Notes: generated by a model from the letters alone, not told the origin. A stretch of 64,000 nucleotides of DNA from Albimonas sp963977235 (GCF_963977235.1 NZ_CAXBOD010000020.1:1-64000); one strand, 5' to 3'. Numbered from the stretch's first letter, positions 26,647 to 35,237 are shown. Translations and numbers: made by a program.

Positions 26647-27015
26647 TCACCTTCTCAGCGTCGCGAGGTAGGCGACCAGATCGGCCCGGTCCTCGGGCTT
26701 CGCGATGCGCAGGGTCATTCGCGTCCCGGGCGCGTAGCCGCGCGGGTCGGCGAGGAACGCCTCCAGCCGGTCAGGGGACCAGTCGCCGCCCAGCTGCGCA
26801 AGCGCTTTCGAGTAGCGGAACCCGGCGGCGGTGCCGACAGGACGGCCGACGATCCCGCCCAGACCCGGCCCGACGCGCGGCGTGGCGTCGGTCGCGTGGC
26901 AAGCCGCACAACGCTTGAACTCGGCCTGGCCGCGAGAGGCGTCGCCGTCGGCGAGCGCGGGCAAGTTCGTGGCCGCGGCGAGCGCGAGCGCGAGCGCAGG
27001 TGCGCGCAGGATCAT
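26647..27015 (-). CDS. Periplasmic class I cytochrome c
   Basis: 122 residues: signal peptide ending ALADG, haem-binding CAACH (C36, C39, H40), and the probable methionine ligand in GTRMTLRIAKPEDRADLVAYLATL. This is a mono-haem c2/c550-like carrier. It is divergent from the pyruvate-oxidase-like gene; both promoters carry an ATAC-type box. It may take electrons from a periplasmic dehydrogenase, but the partner is unknown. Confidence 0.9.
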   Translation of the reverse strand: MILRAPALALALAAATNLPALADGDASRGQAEFKRCAACHATDATPRVGPGLGGIVGRPVGTAAGFRYSKALAQLGGDWSPDRLEAFLADPRGYAPGTRMTLRIAKPEDRADLVAYLATLRR

Positions 27016-27124
27016 GGTCGTCTCCTTCGTCGGGGTCGGGCGGGGGCGCCCGTCGGATCGGGGCTGCGGCCGGCGATGGCCGCGACCGGTCAAAGGGTCG
27101 GATCCCGCCGGCCGCTGCGCCAGA

Positions 27125-27138
27125 CATACCGAAGGAGG
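27125..27138 (-). promoter_or_regulatory. ATAC-N4 promoter box, cytochrome c side (weak)
   Basis: CATACC-GA-AGGAGG has one good half-site (GGTATG on the cytochrome strand) 110 bp upstream of the cytochrome c start. It is the weakest member of the set. Confidence 0.35.
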
Positions 27139-27204
27139 TGAGCGATCCGCCCAGGGGATGGGAGGCCCGACCGCGGCCGCTTCGCAGCCGTGCGGCGGTC
27201 CGCA

Positions 27205-27218
27205 CATACCCCGGCAGG
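27205..27218 (+). promoter_or_regulatory. ATAC-N4-GTAT-type promoter box, pyruvate oxidase side
   Basis: CATACC-CC-GGCAGG, 80 bp upstream of ATG 27298, keeps the first half-site and the GG of the second compared with the perfect dyad at 46710. Confidence 0.5.
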
Positions 27219-27297
27219 GGGCGGGCCCTTCCTCCGTGCATAGGGTGGTCGGGGCGTGCGGCTCCTATCCTTGCGCTTGTCCCCAAGGAGACGTCTC

Positions 27298-29010
27298 ATG
27301 ACCGAAACCACCGCCGACGTGATCGTCGACACCCTCGCGCGGGCCGGAGTGCGCCGCTGCTACGGGGTTCCCGGCGACACGCTCAACCACGTCACCGACG
27401 CAATCCGCCGAAGCGGCATCCGATGGGTGCATGTCCGCCACGAAGAGGCCGGCGGCTTCGCCGCCGGGGCCGAGGCGATGCTCACCGGCGAACTGGCCGC
27501 CTGCGCCGGCTCCTGCGGGCCGGGCAGCCTGCACTTCGTCAACGGCATCTTCGAGAGCCACCGCAACCGGGCCCCCGTCGTGCTGATCGCCAGCCAGATC
27601 GTGCGCGACGAGATCGGCTTCGACTTCCCGCAGGAGGTCGACTTCCGCGCCATCTACGCGTCCTGCAGCGTCTTCTGCGAGGAGATCCGCACGCCGGCTC
27701 AGGCTCGCCGGATGACGGCCATGGCGGCGCAGGCCGCGCTCGCGCGCCGGGGCGTCGCCGTCCTGATCGTGCCGGCCGACGTGGCCCGCGCCCCGGCGGC
27801 GAAGTCGCCGGCGTTCGAAGTGCATCGCGCCCGGCCGCGCGTCCTCCCGTCGGAACCGGAACTGACGGCGCTGGCCGAACGGCTGAACGCCGGGCGCCGG
27901 ATCGCCATCTACGGCGGCTCGGGCTGCGAGGGTGCGCGCGAAGCGGTGACGGCCCTGGCCGAGCGGCTGGGCGCGCCGGTCGCCCACACCTCCCGCGCGA
28001 AGGACTTCCTCGAGCCGGGGAACTCGTTCGACGTGGGCATGACCGGCGTCTTCGGTTCCGAGGCGGGCGCCCATGCGCTGGGCGCATGCGACACGCTCCT
28101 CTTGCTGGGGTGCGACTTCGCCTGGCGGCAGTTCTACCCCTCGAAGGCGACCATCCTGCAGGTGGATCTCGACGCGACGCATCTCGGCCGCCGCCACCCG
28201 GTGGACCTCGGCGTGGTGGGGGACGTTCGCGAGACTCTGGAAGCGCTGACGCCGCGGATCGCGCCGCGCGCCGAGCGCGCGTTCCTCGACGAATGCCTCG
28301 CTCACAGGACCCGCGCCCGCAAGGCGCAGGAGCGGCACGCGGTCGCCGACGACTCGCGACCCATTCACCCGCAATACCTCGCGCTCACCGTGGCCCGGCA
28401 TGCGGCGCGGGACGCGGTGTTCACGGCCGACGGCGGTTCGCCGATGGTCTGGTGCCTGCGGCATGTGCCGGCGACCGGGCGCAACCGGACGATCGTGTCG
28501 CTGACCCATGGCACGATGGCCAACGCCATGCCCCAGGCGCTGGGCGCGCAGGCAGCATTCCCGGATCGGCAGGTGATCTCGATGTCCGGCGACGGGGGCC
28601 TCGCAATGCTGTTCGGAGACCTGATGACGACCGTGCAGGAGCGGCTGCCGATCAAGATCTGCGTCTTCGACAACGCCTCCCTCGGCTTCGTCGAGCTGGA
28701 GCAGAAGGTCGAGGGGCTGCTCGACGCCTACACCGATCTGATGAATCCCGATTTCGCGCAGGTGGCGCAGGCGATGGGCCTGTGGGGCCGGCGGGTGGAG
28801 CGCGCCAGCGACCTGGACATGGCGGTCCACGACTGGCTGGCGGCCGAGGGGCCGGCGCTGCTCGACGTGGTGACCGACCGATACGAACTGGTCATGCCGC
28901 CGAAGGTCGAGGCCTCGCAGATCTACGGCGCGGCGCTCTATTCCGCCCGGGCCGTCCTGGCGGGACGCGGGCGCGAGGCGGCGGCGCTGATCCGCGGGGC
29001 GTTGAGCTGA
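27298..29010 (+). CDS. Thiamine-diphosphate enzyme, pyruvate:quinone oxidoreductase (PoxB)-like
   Basis: 570 residues, the usual PoxB size. The N-terminal PYR domain has the cofactor-activating glutamate (HVRHEEAGGFAAGAEA); the middle FAD/NAD-like domain includes IAIYGGSGCEGA; the C-terminal PP domain has the ThDP motif GDGGLAMLFGDLMTTV to FDNASLGF. The C-terminal stretch after ELVMPPKVEASQIYG resembles the lipid-activated tail of PoxB. It would convert pyruvate to acetate and CO2, feeding quinone. AAGGAG lies 8 bp before the start. A related acetolactate synthase-like activity is the alternative. Confidence 0.8.
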   Translation: MTETTADVIVDTLARAGVRRCYGVPGDTLNHVTDAIRRSGIRWVHVRHEEAGGFAAGAEAMLTGELAACAGSCGPGSLHFVNGIFESHRNRAPVVLIASQIVRDEIGFDFPQEVDFRAIYASCSVFCEEIRTPAQARRMTAMAAQAALARRGVAVLIVPADVARAPAAKSPAFEVHRARPRVLPSEPELTALAERLNAGRRIAIYGGSGCEGAREAVTALAERLGAPVAHTSRAKDFLEPGNSFDVGMTGVFGSEAGAHALGACDTLLLLGCDFAWRQFYPSKATILQVDLDATHLGRRHPVDLGVVGDVRETLEALTPRIAPRAERAFLDECLAHRTRARKAQERHAVADDSRPIHPQYLALTVARHAARDAVFTADGGSPMVWCLRHVPATGRNRTIVSLTHGTMANAMPQALGAQAAFPDRQVISMSGDGGLAMLFGDLMTTVQERLPIKICVFDNASLGFVELEQKVEGLLDAYTDLMNPDFAQVAQAMGLWGRRVERASDLDMAVHDWLAAEGPALLDVVTDRYELVMPPKVEASQIYGAALYSARAVLAGRGREAAALIRGALS

Positions 29011-29014
29011 GATC

Positions 29015-29049
29015 GGCGTCGGCCCGGCCGACAGAGCCGGGTCGACGCC
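29015..29049. terminator. Hairpin between convergent genes
   Basis: A 14-bp stem with one G-T pair (29015-29028 with 29036-29049) and a 7-base loop lies between the converging poxB-like and enolase-superfamily genes. It probably ends transcription from both sides. Confidence 0.65.
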
Positions 29050-29060
29050 TTGCAGTGGCG

Positions 29061-30203
29061 TCAGATCGCGTAGCGACGGACCGCGGCCTCGTCCCACCGC
29101 ACGTCCATGCCCGGCAGACCGCTCGCCACGATCCGACCCTGAGACGGGACCGGCGGATCGAGCAGGATCGGCGAGGCCCAATCGACCCATTCCAACCAGT
29201 GCGCGCTCGGCGTGACCCTGAGCAGATGAGCGGCGATCTCCGGGTAGAGATGGTTCGAGAACTGCACCCCCGCCGCCCCGGCCACGGCGGCGGCGCGCAG
29301 CCAGCCGGTCACGCCGCCGATCCGCATCAGGTCGCCCATCGCATAGTGCAGCGCCCGCGCCTCTACGAAGCGCATCAGGTCGCGGGCGCCGTAGAGGTTC
29401 TCGCCCAGCTGCAGCGGCGTGCGCAGACGGGCGGCCAGTTCGGCGTAGCCGCGAAGGTCGTCGTAGGCGAGCGGCTCTTCGAACCAGTAGAGCCCCTGCT
29501 CGTCGAGCTCATGGCAGCGCCGCAGCGCGTCGCCGCCGCCGAGGCCCTGGTTGAAGTCGACCATCAGGTCGAGGTCCCGCCCCACGCCTTCGCGCACCGC
29601 GGCTATGGCGGCAAGATCGTCGGCCAGCCGCTCCGCCCCCAGACGCAGCTTCAGAGCGGAGAAGCCGCCCTCATCGGCGAGCTCTCGCGCCTCGCGACCC
29701 AGGGAGCCGATCTCGTGACGCCAGAGCCCGTTGGAATTGTAGGCGCGGACCGGCCCGAGGGTCCCCCCGAGCAGCTCCACCAGCGGCAGGCCGGCCGCCT
29801 TGGCGCGGGCGTCCCAGAGGGCCATGTCGATCGCCGCGGCGGCGATGGTCGTCAGCCCCGCGACGCCGACGACGTTCAGCGCGCGCATCAGGCCGGCCTC
29901 GACGTCGAAGGGCGCGGCGGGGCGGCCGACCAGGACCTCCGCGAGGTCCGAGAGCTCCGCCAGCACGGCAGGGACCGAGGCGGCGCGATAGGGGGCGACA
30001 TAGGCGCTGCCCACGACCCCGCCCGCCAATTCGACGTCGACCAGGACCAGCGGCCAGCGGTCGAAGCGCCCGATGGCGGCGATCACCGGGCGTCGAAGGG
30101 GAACCAGCACGGCGCGGGCGCGCAAGCTCCGGATGGCGCCGGGGGGCGTCCGGATCGCGTGAGCGCGCGTCTGCGGCCATTCGACGGGCGAGGCGTCGGA
30201 CAT
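29061..30203 (-). CDS. Enolase-superfamily enzyme, mandelate racemase/muconate-lactonizing type
   Basis: 380 residues. Capping domain first, then a TIM barrel with catalytic KLRLG on strand 2, metal ligands D (DFNQGLG), E (FEEPL) and E (GENLYG), and SNHLYPEIAAHLL where mandelate racemases have the catalytic histidine. It could dehydrate or epimerise a sugar acid or other hydroxy acid. ATG 30203 starts MSDASPVEW. It forms an operon with the ABM and Yellow-like genes upstream. Confidence 0.85.
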   Translation of the reverse strand: MSDASPVEWPQTRAHAIRTPPGAIRSLRARAVLVPLRRPVIAAIGRFDRWPLVLVDVELAGGVVGSAYVAPYRAASVPAVLAELSDLAEVLVGRPAAPFDVEAGLMRALNVVGVAGLTTIAAAAIDMALWDARAKAAGLPLVELLGGTLGPVRAYNSNGLWRHEIGSLGREARELADEGGFSALKLRLGAERLADDLAAIAAVREGVGRDLDLMVDFNQGLGGGDALRRCHELDEQGLYWFEEPLAYDDLRGYAELAARLRTPLQLGENLYGARDLMRFVEARALHYAMGDLMRIGGVTGWLRAAAVAGAAGVQFSNHLYPEIAAHLLRVTPSAHWLEWVDWASPILLDPPVPSQGRIVASGLPGMDVRWDEAAVRRYAI

Positions 30204-30214
30204 CCGTCCCTCCC

Positions 30215-30523
30215 TCAGGCGAAGCGGCGCAGGGGCTCGAGCGCCATGGGCTCGGCCAGGAGATCGTCGAACCGCGCCGCCAGCTCGGCGAGCGCCGGGC
30301 CGGCCGCGTGGACATCGAGCGCCGCCTGATCGCGCCAGGCCTCGTACATCACCACGGTTGCCGGCGCCGCGTCGGAGACGTGGGCGTGATACGCGATGCA
30401 CCCATCCTCAACGAGGACGCGGGGCACGAGATCGGCGATGGCGTCGCGCAGCGCCTGCTCGCGCCCGGGGCGGGCGGTCAGGCGGGCGAGGAGGCGGACT
30501 TCTTCGGTACGGTCGGGGGTCAT
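30215..30523 (-). CDS. Antibiotic-biosynthesis-monooxygenase (ABM) domain protein
   Basis: 102 residues, a single dimeric alpha-beta ABM domain (VRLLARLTARPGREQALRDAI, then YHAHVSDAAPATVVMYEAWRDQAAL). YgiN-type members oxidise quinols or small reactive compounds without cofactor. It overlaps the Yellow-like gene by 4 bp (ATGA) and lies 11 bp from the enolase-superfamily gene. Confidence 0.85.
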   Translation of the reverse strand: MTPDRTEEVRLLARLTARPGREQALRDAIADLVPRVLVEDGCIAYHAHVSDAAPATVVMYEAWRDQAALDVHAAGPALAELAARFDDLLAEPMALEPLRRFA

Positions 30524-31716
30524 CGGGGGCTCCTTTCGGTCAGGGGGAGATCAGTCAGGGGGAGAGAACGCGACAGCGTGGCGCCGGCGGGCGGCAGAGG
30601 CGCGGACCACAGGGTCACGGGAAGGTGCAGCCGCGCCCCGCCGGCATGGAACAGGGCGGCGCGGTCGATCTGGGCCGCGGGCATCCAGAGACGCCCGAGG
30701 ACGTCGAGGTTCATGGCGTCGACCCAGTGCAAGCGCGGGTCCGCGAACAGGGTCTCGACGCGGCCGTCGGGCCCAAGCGCCCGGATCGCGTCGGCCGCAA
30801 GGTCCGAGAACACCAGACGGCCGTCCGGCGCCATCGCCGTGCCGCCGGTGGGCGGCAGGTCGGCGAAGGGCTCGACCGCGGCCGCCAGCGCCTCGGCCGG
30901 CAAGGCGGGGTCGTCGAGGGCGGCCAGCGGAACCCGCGACCAGGGCCCGGCCAACGGACCGTAGAGCAGCCACCGGCCGTCCGGCGACAGCTCCAGCGGG
31001 TCGGCATGGACCTTCAGCGGTCGTCCGTCGGGCCCGCGCAGGATCTCGCCGTCGACCACGATCGGCCGGTCGTCGCGCGCGACAGTTGAGGGATGTCCCT
31101 CGAGCGCGCGGCGGGCCGTCCCCCGGTCGAGGTCGACGACGATCAGCCCCGGCCGCCCCGCGTCCGTGAGATAGGCGCGCCGGCCCTGGAACCGCACGTC
31201 GTCGATGTATGACCCGGGCAGCGCCGCATCGGGCCCGAAGCGGATCACCCGCAGCACCCGGCCCGAGGCAGGATCCATCCGCACCAGCTTGGCGCCTCCG
31301 GGCAGCGGATCTCCGCCGAACCCCGGCGCGCCGGTATCCACGGCCCAGAGCGCGCCCTCGGCGTCGAGCCGCAGGGCGTTGAGGTTCACGAAGCGGTCGG
31401 CGGCGTCCAGTCCGGGCGCCCAGGCGTTCCAGTGCGCGTCGGGAAACGGCCTCGCCGAGCCGTCCACGGCGCGCGACAGCTGCGGCCCGCTCCCGGACGC
31501 CCAGCGGGGGCCGGAGACGAAGACGTCATGCGCCGCGGGAACCACGGCGTTCCAGACGAGGGTCCGCGAAGTCGCCTCCGCCCTCAGGGGCGCCTGCGCC
31601 GGCGGCGGCTCCGGCGCCGCAGCGAAGAGGCGGGTCGCCGCGAGAGCGACCACGAACGAGCAGGCCAGACCGAGGGCGGCGGCCTCGAGAAACGGCGCGG
31701 GGACATGGACCGACAT
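30520..31716 (-). CDS. Yellow/major-royal-jelly family protein, copy 1
   Basis: 398 residues. An N-terminal hydrophobic segment (AAALGLACSFVVALAATRLFAA) suggests a membrane anchor or signal. The rest is a six-bladed propeller of the Yellow/L-dopachrome-tautomerase-related family: WAVDTGAPGFGGDPLPGGAKLV, GSYIDDVRFQGRRAYLTDAG, SPDGRWLLYGPL and MNLDVLGRLWMPA. The bacterial role is unknown. A paralog is at 37686-38990. It is the first gene of the operon, 96 bp from an ATAC box. Confidence 0.8.
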   Translation of the reverse strand: MSVHVPAPFLEAAALGLACSFVVALAATRLFAAAPEPPPAQAPLRAEATSRTLVWNAVVPAAHDVFVSGPRWASGSGPQLSRAVDGSARPFPDAHWNAWAPGLDAADRFVNLNALRLDAEGALWAVDTGAPGFGGDPLPGGAKLVRMDPASGRVLRVIRFGPDAALPGSYIDDVRFQGRRAYLTDAGRPGLIVVDLDRGTARRALEGHPSTVARDDRPIVVDGEILRGPDGRPLKVHADPLELSPDGRWLLYGPLAGPWSRVPLAALDDPALPAEALAAAVEPFADLPPTGGTAMAPDGRLVFSDLAADAIRALGPDGRVETLFADPRLHWVDAMNLDVLGRLWMPAAQIDRAALFHAGGARLHLPVTLWSAPLPPAGATLSRSLPLTDLPLTERSPR

Positions 31717-31811
31717 CGATGCGGCTCCTCCGGGGCTGCGGGCTCGACGGACGGCGCGGAGAGGGGCGCCGGGCTTGCCGGAGAAAGGCGCCCGGGCGCG
31801 CCGCGGCCAGA

Positions 31812-31825
31812 CATACGACGGTCGG
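31812..31825. promoter_or_regulatory. ATAC-N4 promoter box, Yellow-like gene 1 / hydratase operon
   Basis: CATACG-AC-GGTCGG lies between divergent transcription units, 96 bp from the Yellow-like start and about 154 bp from the first hydratase gene. Confidence 0.45.
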
Positions 31826-31978
31826 GGGCGCCGCAGCCGGCGCGCGTCCGGCGTGTCGCGCAAGGCTCCGGCGAGGGCGGCCCGAACTGCGGTATGGGGC
31901 GCGGAGACCGACGTTCAGGCGCCCTGCGGGGGCGCGCTCGCGCAGGCTGGGGGCCTGTCCGGAAAGGAGATCGCCCCC

Positions 31979-32296
31979 ATGTCCTCCCCGCTTCCCGCCC
32001 TCCATGAGCAGCCGCCCTTCGCCGTCGGCGACCGGGTGCGCATCGCGACCCGCGCGCCCATCGGCCACTACCGCGTGCCAATCTATGTCCGCGGCCGCGA
32101 GGCCAGGGTCACCCGGATCATCGAGCCGGCGCTTATCGACAACGAGGAGGAAGGCTACGGCCGCAACGCCGGCGGCCTGCGCGGGCGCTACTACCGCGTC
32201 GCCATCCCGCTCGCCCGCCTCTGGAACGGCTATCCCGCCGCGAAGGGCGACGAACTGCAGATCGAGATCTTCGAAACCTGGCTGGAGCGCGCCTGA
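31979..32296 (+). CDS. Nitrile hydratase beta C-terminal-domain subunit (thiocyanate hydrolase alpha-like)
   Basis: 105 residues, a free-standing SH3-like barrel matching the C-terminal half of nitrile hydratase beta: FAVGDRVRIATRAPIGHYRVPIYVRGREARVTRI, then YYRVAIPLARLWNG and ETWLERA. Thiocyanate hydrolases and toyocamycin nitrile hydratase also split beta into two polypeptides. AAGGAGA lies about 8 bp before ATG 31979. It overlaps the alpha-type gene by one base. Confidence 0.85.
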   Translation: MSSPLPALHEQPPFAVGDRVRIATRAPIGHYRVPIYVRGREARVTRIIEPALIDNEEEGYGRNAGGLRGRYYRVAIPLARLWNGYPAAKGDELQIEIFETWLERA

Positions 32297-32943
32297 TGCC
32301 CCACGATCATGACCACCCGCACGATCACGACGACCACGCCCCGATCGTCGAGGACGCGACGCCCGGATACTACGAGGTGATGGAGACCGCGCTGCGCGAA
32401 CTCCTGATCGCCAAGGGCCTGATCACCGCGGCCGAGATCCGACGGCAGATCGAGGTGCTCGACAGCCGCACGCCCGCGCTCGGCGCGAAGGTGGTGGCGC
32501 GGGCCTGGACCGATCCCGACTACCGCGCCCGCCTGCTGGCCGACGGGCGTGCCGCGGTCGAGGAGCTGGGCATCTCCGTCTACGACGACACCCAGCTGAT
32601 CGTGCTCGAGAACACCGAGACCATGCACAACCTGATCGTCTGCACGCTCTGCTCGTGCTACCCGCGTCCGGTGCTGGGGCTGCCGCCCGACTGGTACAAG
32701 CTGAAGCCCTACCGCGCGCGCGCCGTCTCCGAACCCCGCAAGGTGCTGGAGGAATTCGGCACGGTGCTGCCCGAGGGCATGGAGATCCGGGTCAGCGACT
32801 CGACCTCGCTGGTCCGCTACCTGGTGCTGCCCCGCCGGCCGGAGGGAACCGCCGGCTGGTCCGAAGAGGCGCTGGCCGCCCTCGTCACCCGCGACGCCAT
32901 GATCGGCGTCGTGCCGGTCACGCTGTCGCAGGAGGCCGCGTGA
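32296..32943 (+). CDS. Cobalt-type nitrile hydratase alpha-like catalytic subunit
   Basis: 215 residues. The metal-binding claw VCTLCSCYPRPVLG has cysteines C116, C119 and C121; threonine in C-T-L-C-S-C is the mark of cobalt rather than iron enzymes. In the family two of these cysteines are oxidised to sulfinic and sulfenic acids. The N-terminus is unusually His/Asp-rich (about eight His or Asp pairs in 14 residues), perhaps a cobalt-loading tail. It hydrates a nitrile or hydrolyses thiocyanate; sequence alone does not separate these. The next gene starts TGATG. Confidence 0.9.
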   Translation: MPHDHDHPHDHDDHAPIVEDATPGYYEVMETALRELLIAKGLITAAEIRRQIEVLDSRTPALGAKVVARAWTDPDYRARLLADGRAAVEELGISVYDDTQLIVLENTETMHNLIVCTLCSCYPRPVLGLPPDWYKLKPYRARAVSEPRKVLEEFGTVLPEGMEIRVSDSTSLVRYLVLPRRPEGTAGWSEEALAALVTRDAMIGVVPVTLSQEAA

Positions 32944-33326
32944 TGGCCGCGTTCGTTCCCGATCGCGTCTCCCGCCTTCCCAACGATATCGGCGGGGCCG
33001 AAGCCGGCCCGATCGTGCAGGTCGAGCATACCCTGCTGCCCTGGGAGAAACGCTGCCACGCGCTGGCAGACGTCCTCGACTTCCGCAAGATCGTGAACAC
33101 GGAGGAGAAGCGGAAGGGCGTCGAGGCGCTGGGCGAGACCCTGATCGGCCAGCTTCCCTATTACGAGCGGTGGACCGTGGCCTTCGCCAACATCCTGTTC
33201 GCCAAGGGCCTGCTGACCCCCTCCGAACTTGCCCGCAAGATGCAGGAGGTCGAGGCGCGGTTCCCACCTGTCGAAGCGAGCGTGGCCCCAGACGCCGAGG
33301 GTCGCGCGTCCGGGGCGAAACGATGA
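32943..33326 (+). CDS. Nitrile hydratase beta N-terminal-domain subunit (thiocyanate hydrolase beta-like)
   Basis: 127 residues, helical, matching the N-terminal half of nitrile hydratase beta or the related accessory protein: PNDIGGAEAGPIVQVEHTLLPWEKRCHAL, PYYERWTVAFANILFAKGLLTPSELARKM. With the barrel subunit at 31979 it rebuilds a whole beta chain, giving a three-polypeptide enzyme. A role as activator protein is the alternative. It ends ATGA at the aquaporin gene. Confidence 0.8.
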   Translation: MAAFVPDRVSRLPNDIGGAEAGPIVQVEHTLLPWEKRCHALADVLDFRKIVNTEEKRKGVEALGETLIGQLPYYERWTVAFANILFAKGLLTPSELARKMQEVEARFPPVEASVAPDAEGRASGAKR

Positions 33327-34138
33327 CGCCCCGGCCCGGCATGGCGGCCGCGTCCTTCGCCAGGAGAGGCGCGTCGCGCCGCCCCTGGCCCGGGGGCGCG
33401 CGCACATGCTTCCACGAGGCGGACCCGGAGGCGCCCCTCGTGCGCCGCGCCGCAGCCGAGGGGCTGGGGACCGCGATGCTTGTCCTCGCCGCCGGGGGCG
33501 CAGGGCTGGCGGCGGAGCGGGCCTTCGGTCCGGGCGCGGACCTGATCCTGCCGATGCTGGCGCTGACGATCCCGGCGGCGCTCGCGGGGCTGATCGTGGC
33601 GTTCGGCGCGTTGTCCGGCGGACATTTCAACCCGCTGATCACCGGCCTGCAATGGCTGGCGGGCGACCGCTCGGGGCGCTGCCTGGCGGCCTATGCGGCC
33701 GCGCAGACGGCCGGGGCCGCGGCCGGAGGCGTCGCCGCGGCGCTCCTCTGGGGCGTCCGCGCCGGCGCCGGGGCCCTGGCACTGCCGTCCCCCGGCTGGC
33801 CGGAGGCGGCGAGCGAAGCGGCGGCGAGCGCCGGCCTGATGCTGGTGGTCTTCGGCTGCGCCCGGAGCCTGAAGCCCGAGACCGGCCCCTTCGCCGTGGC
33901 CGCCTGGCTGACGGCAGCGATCCTCGCCTTGCCCTCCATGTCCTGCGCCAACCCGGCGGTGGCGCTCGGCGTCGTGCTGACGGCCGGGCCCGCGGCGCTT
34001 CCGGCCTCGGCCCTGGCCTGGTTCTGGCCGGCGCAGGTCGGCGGCGCGCTGGCCGCGTTCGCGTGCATCCAGCTGCTTTTCCCGCGCCGAGGCGGCGCGG
34101 GGAGGGCCCTCCTCCTGCAACCGGGCGATCCGTCATGA
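33323..34138 (+). CDS. MIP/aquaporin-family channel
   Basis: 271 residues, six helices plus two re-entrant half-helices: the first motif GGHFNPLIT (NPL instead of NPA) and the second SCANPAVALG. The N-terminus is longer and Arg-rich. Aquaglyceroporins carry small neutral solutes; in this operon nitrile, amide, urea-like compounds or ammonia are reasonable candidates. It is translationally coupled to both neighbours by ATGA overlaps. Confidence 0.85.
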   Translation: MTPRPGMAAASFARRGASRRPWPGGARTCFHEADPEAPLVRRAAAEGLGTAMLVLAAGGAGLAAERAFGPGADLILPMLALTIPAALAGLIVAFGALSGGHFNPLITGLQWLAGDRSGRCLAAYAAAQTAGAAAGGVAAALLWGVRAGAGALALPSPGWPEAASEAAASAGLMLVVFGCARSLKPETGPFAVAAWLTAAILALPSMSCANPAVALGVVLTAGPAALPASALAWFWPAQVGGALAAFACIQLLFPRRGGAGRALLLQPGDPS

Positions 34139-35166
34139 CCCCCACCGCTTCCCGCCCCAGCCCTGACCGCGCGTTCCGCGCCCGGGCCGCCTCCGCACTC
34201 GCCGTGGCCGGGCTGATGAACCTCGGCGCCTGGGGTTGGGCGCTGCTGGCCTTCGACGGCCGCGCCGACCTGCTGGCGACCGCCGGGCTGGTCTATGCGC
34301 TGGGCCTGCGCCATGCGGTCGACGCGGACCATATCGCGGCGATCGACAATGTCGCGCGCCGCCTGGCGCAGGGCGAGCGGCCGTCGGCCTCGGTCGGGCT
34401 CTGGTTCGCGCTGGGCCATTCGGGACTGGTGGTCGCGGCGACGCTGGTCGTCATCCTCGCGGCCGGCCGGCTGTCGGCGCTTCCGGGCGCGCGCGAGCTC
34501 GGCGGGATCGTGGCGACCTGCGTCTCCGGGGGGTTCCTGCTGGCGGTGGCGGCGATGAACCTGCAGATCCTGCGCGGCGCCTTGGGCGACCTGCGCCGCC
34601 TGCGCGCGGGGGAGGCGCCCTGCGGGCCGGAGGCCGCCGCGAGGGGGCCGCTGTCGCGGCTGTTCGGCCCGCTGTTCGAGCGGATCGGGCGGCCCTGGCA
34701 CATGGCGCCGCTGGGCGTCCTGTTCGGGCTGGGCTTCGACACCGCGACCGAGGTGGCGCTGTTCGGCCTGGCCGCGGCGCAGGCGGGCTCGGGCCTGGGT
34801 CTCGGCGCGGCGCTGGCGTTCCCGGCGCTGTTCGCGGCCGGCATGTCGCTGGTCGACACGGCCGACGGCGCGCTGATGACCGGCGCCTATCGCTGGGCGC
34901 TGGACGATCCGGGGCGCAAGCTGCGTTGCAACCTGGCCCTGACGCTGATGTCGATCGCGGCGGCGGTGCTGGTCGGCGCCGTGCAGGTCGCGGCGCTGGC
35001 CGCCGAAACCTTCGGCCTTCGCGGCGTCCTCATCCGCGCGGCCGAGGCGCTGGCATCGCGCTTCGACCTGCTGGGCCTCTCCATCGTCGTCGCCTTCGCC
35101 GCCGCCTGGGCGCTCGCGGCCGCGCTGGTCCCCGCGGGCGGGCGCGACGCACGGGCCGTCGCCTGA
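34135..35166 (+). CDS. NiCoT-family cobalt/nickel transporter
   Basis: 343 residues, eight-helix permease with the signature LRHAVDADHIAAIDN in helix II, FALGHSGLV, LGFDTATEV and GMSLVDTADG. In Rhodococcus rhodochrous J1 the homologue NhlF supplies cobalt to nitrile hydratase, and here the gene closes the cobalt-hydratase operon, so cobalt is the likely substrate. A strong hairpin follows. Confidence 0.92.
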   Translation: MTPTASRPSPDRAFRARAASALAVAGLMNLGAWGWALLAFDGRADLLATAGLVYALGLRHAVDADHIAAIDNVARRLAQGERPSASVGLWFALGHSGLVVAATLVVILAAGRLSALPGARELGGIVATCVSGGFLLAVAAMNLQILRGALGDLRRLRAGEAPCGPEAAARGPLSRLFGPLFERIGRPWHMAPLGVLFGLGFDTATEVALFGLAAAQAGSGLGLGAALAFPALFAAGMSLVDTADGALMTGAYRWALDDPGRKLRCNLALTLMSIAAAVLVGAVQVAALAAETFGLRGVLIRAAEALASRFDLLGLSIVVAFAAAWALAAALVPAGGRDARAVA

Positions 35167-35186
35167 TCGGCGAACCAGACGACGTT

Positions 35187-35215
35187 CGGCCGGCGCCTTG
35201 CGGCGCCGGCCGTTT
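35187..35215 (+). terminator. Terminator of the hydratase-cobalt transporter operon
   Basis: A perfect 11-bp GC stem (CGGCCGGCGCC / GGCGCCGGCCG) with a 4-base loop is followed by TTT, 20 bp after the transporter stop. Confidence 0.75.
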
Positions 35216-35237
35216 CCGCGTCCGGCGGGGCCCGTGC

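Noticed and set aside
27265..29190. 641-codon minus-strand frame opposite the pyruvate oxidase-like gene
   Set aside because: Shadow of the ThDP enzyme; it also crosses the terminator hairpin at 29015.
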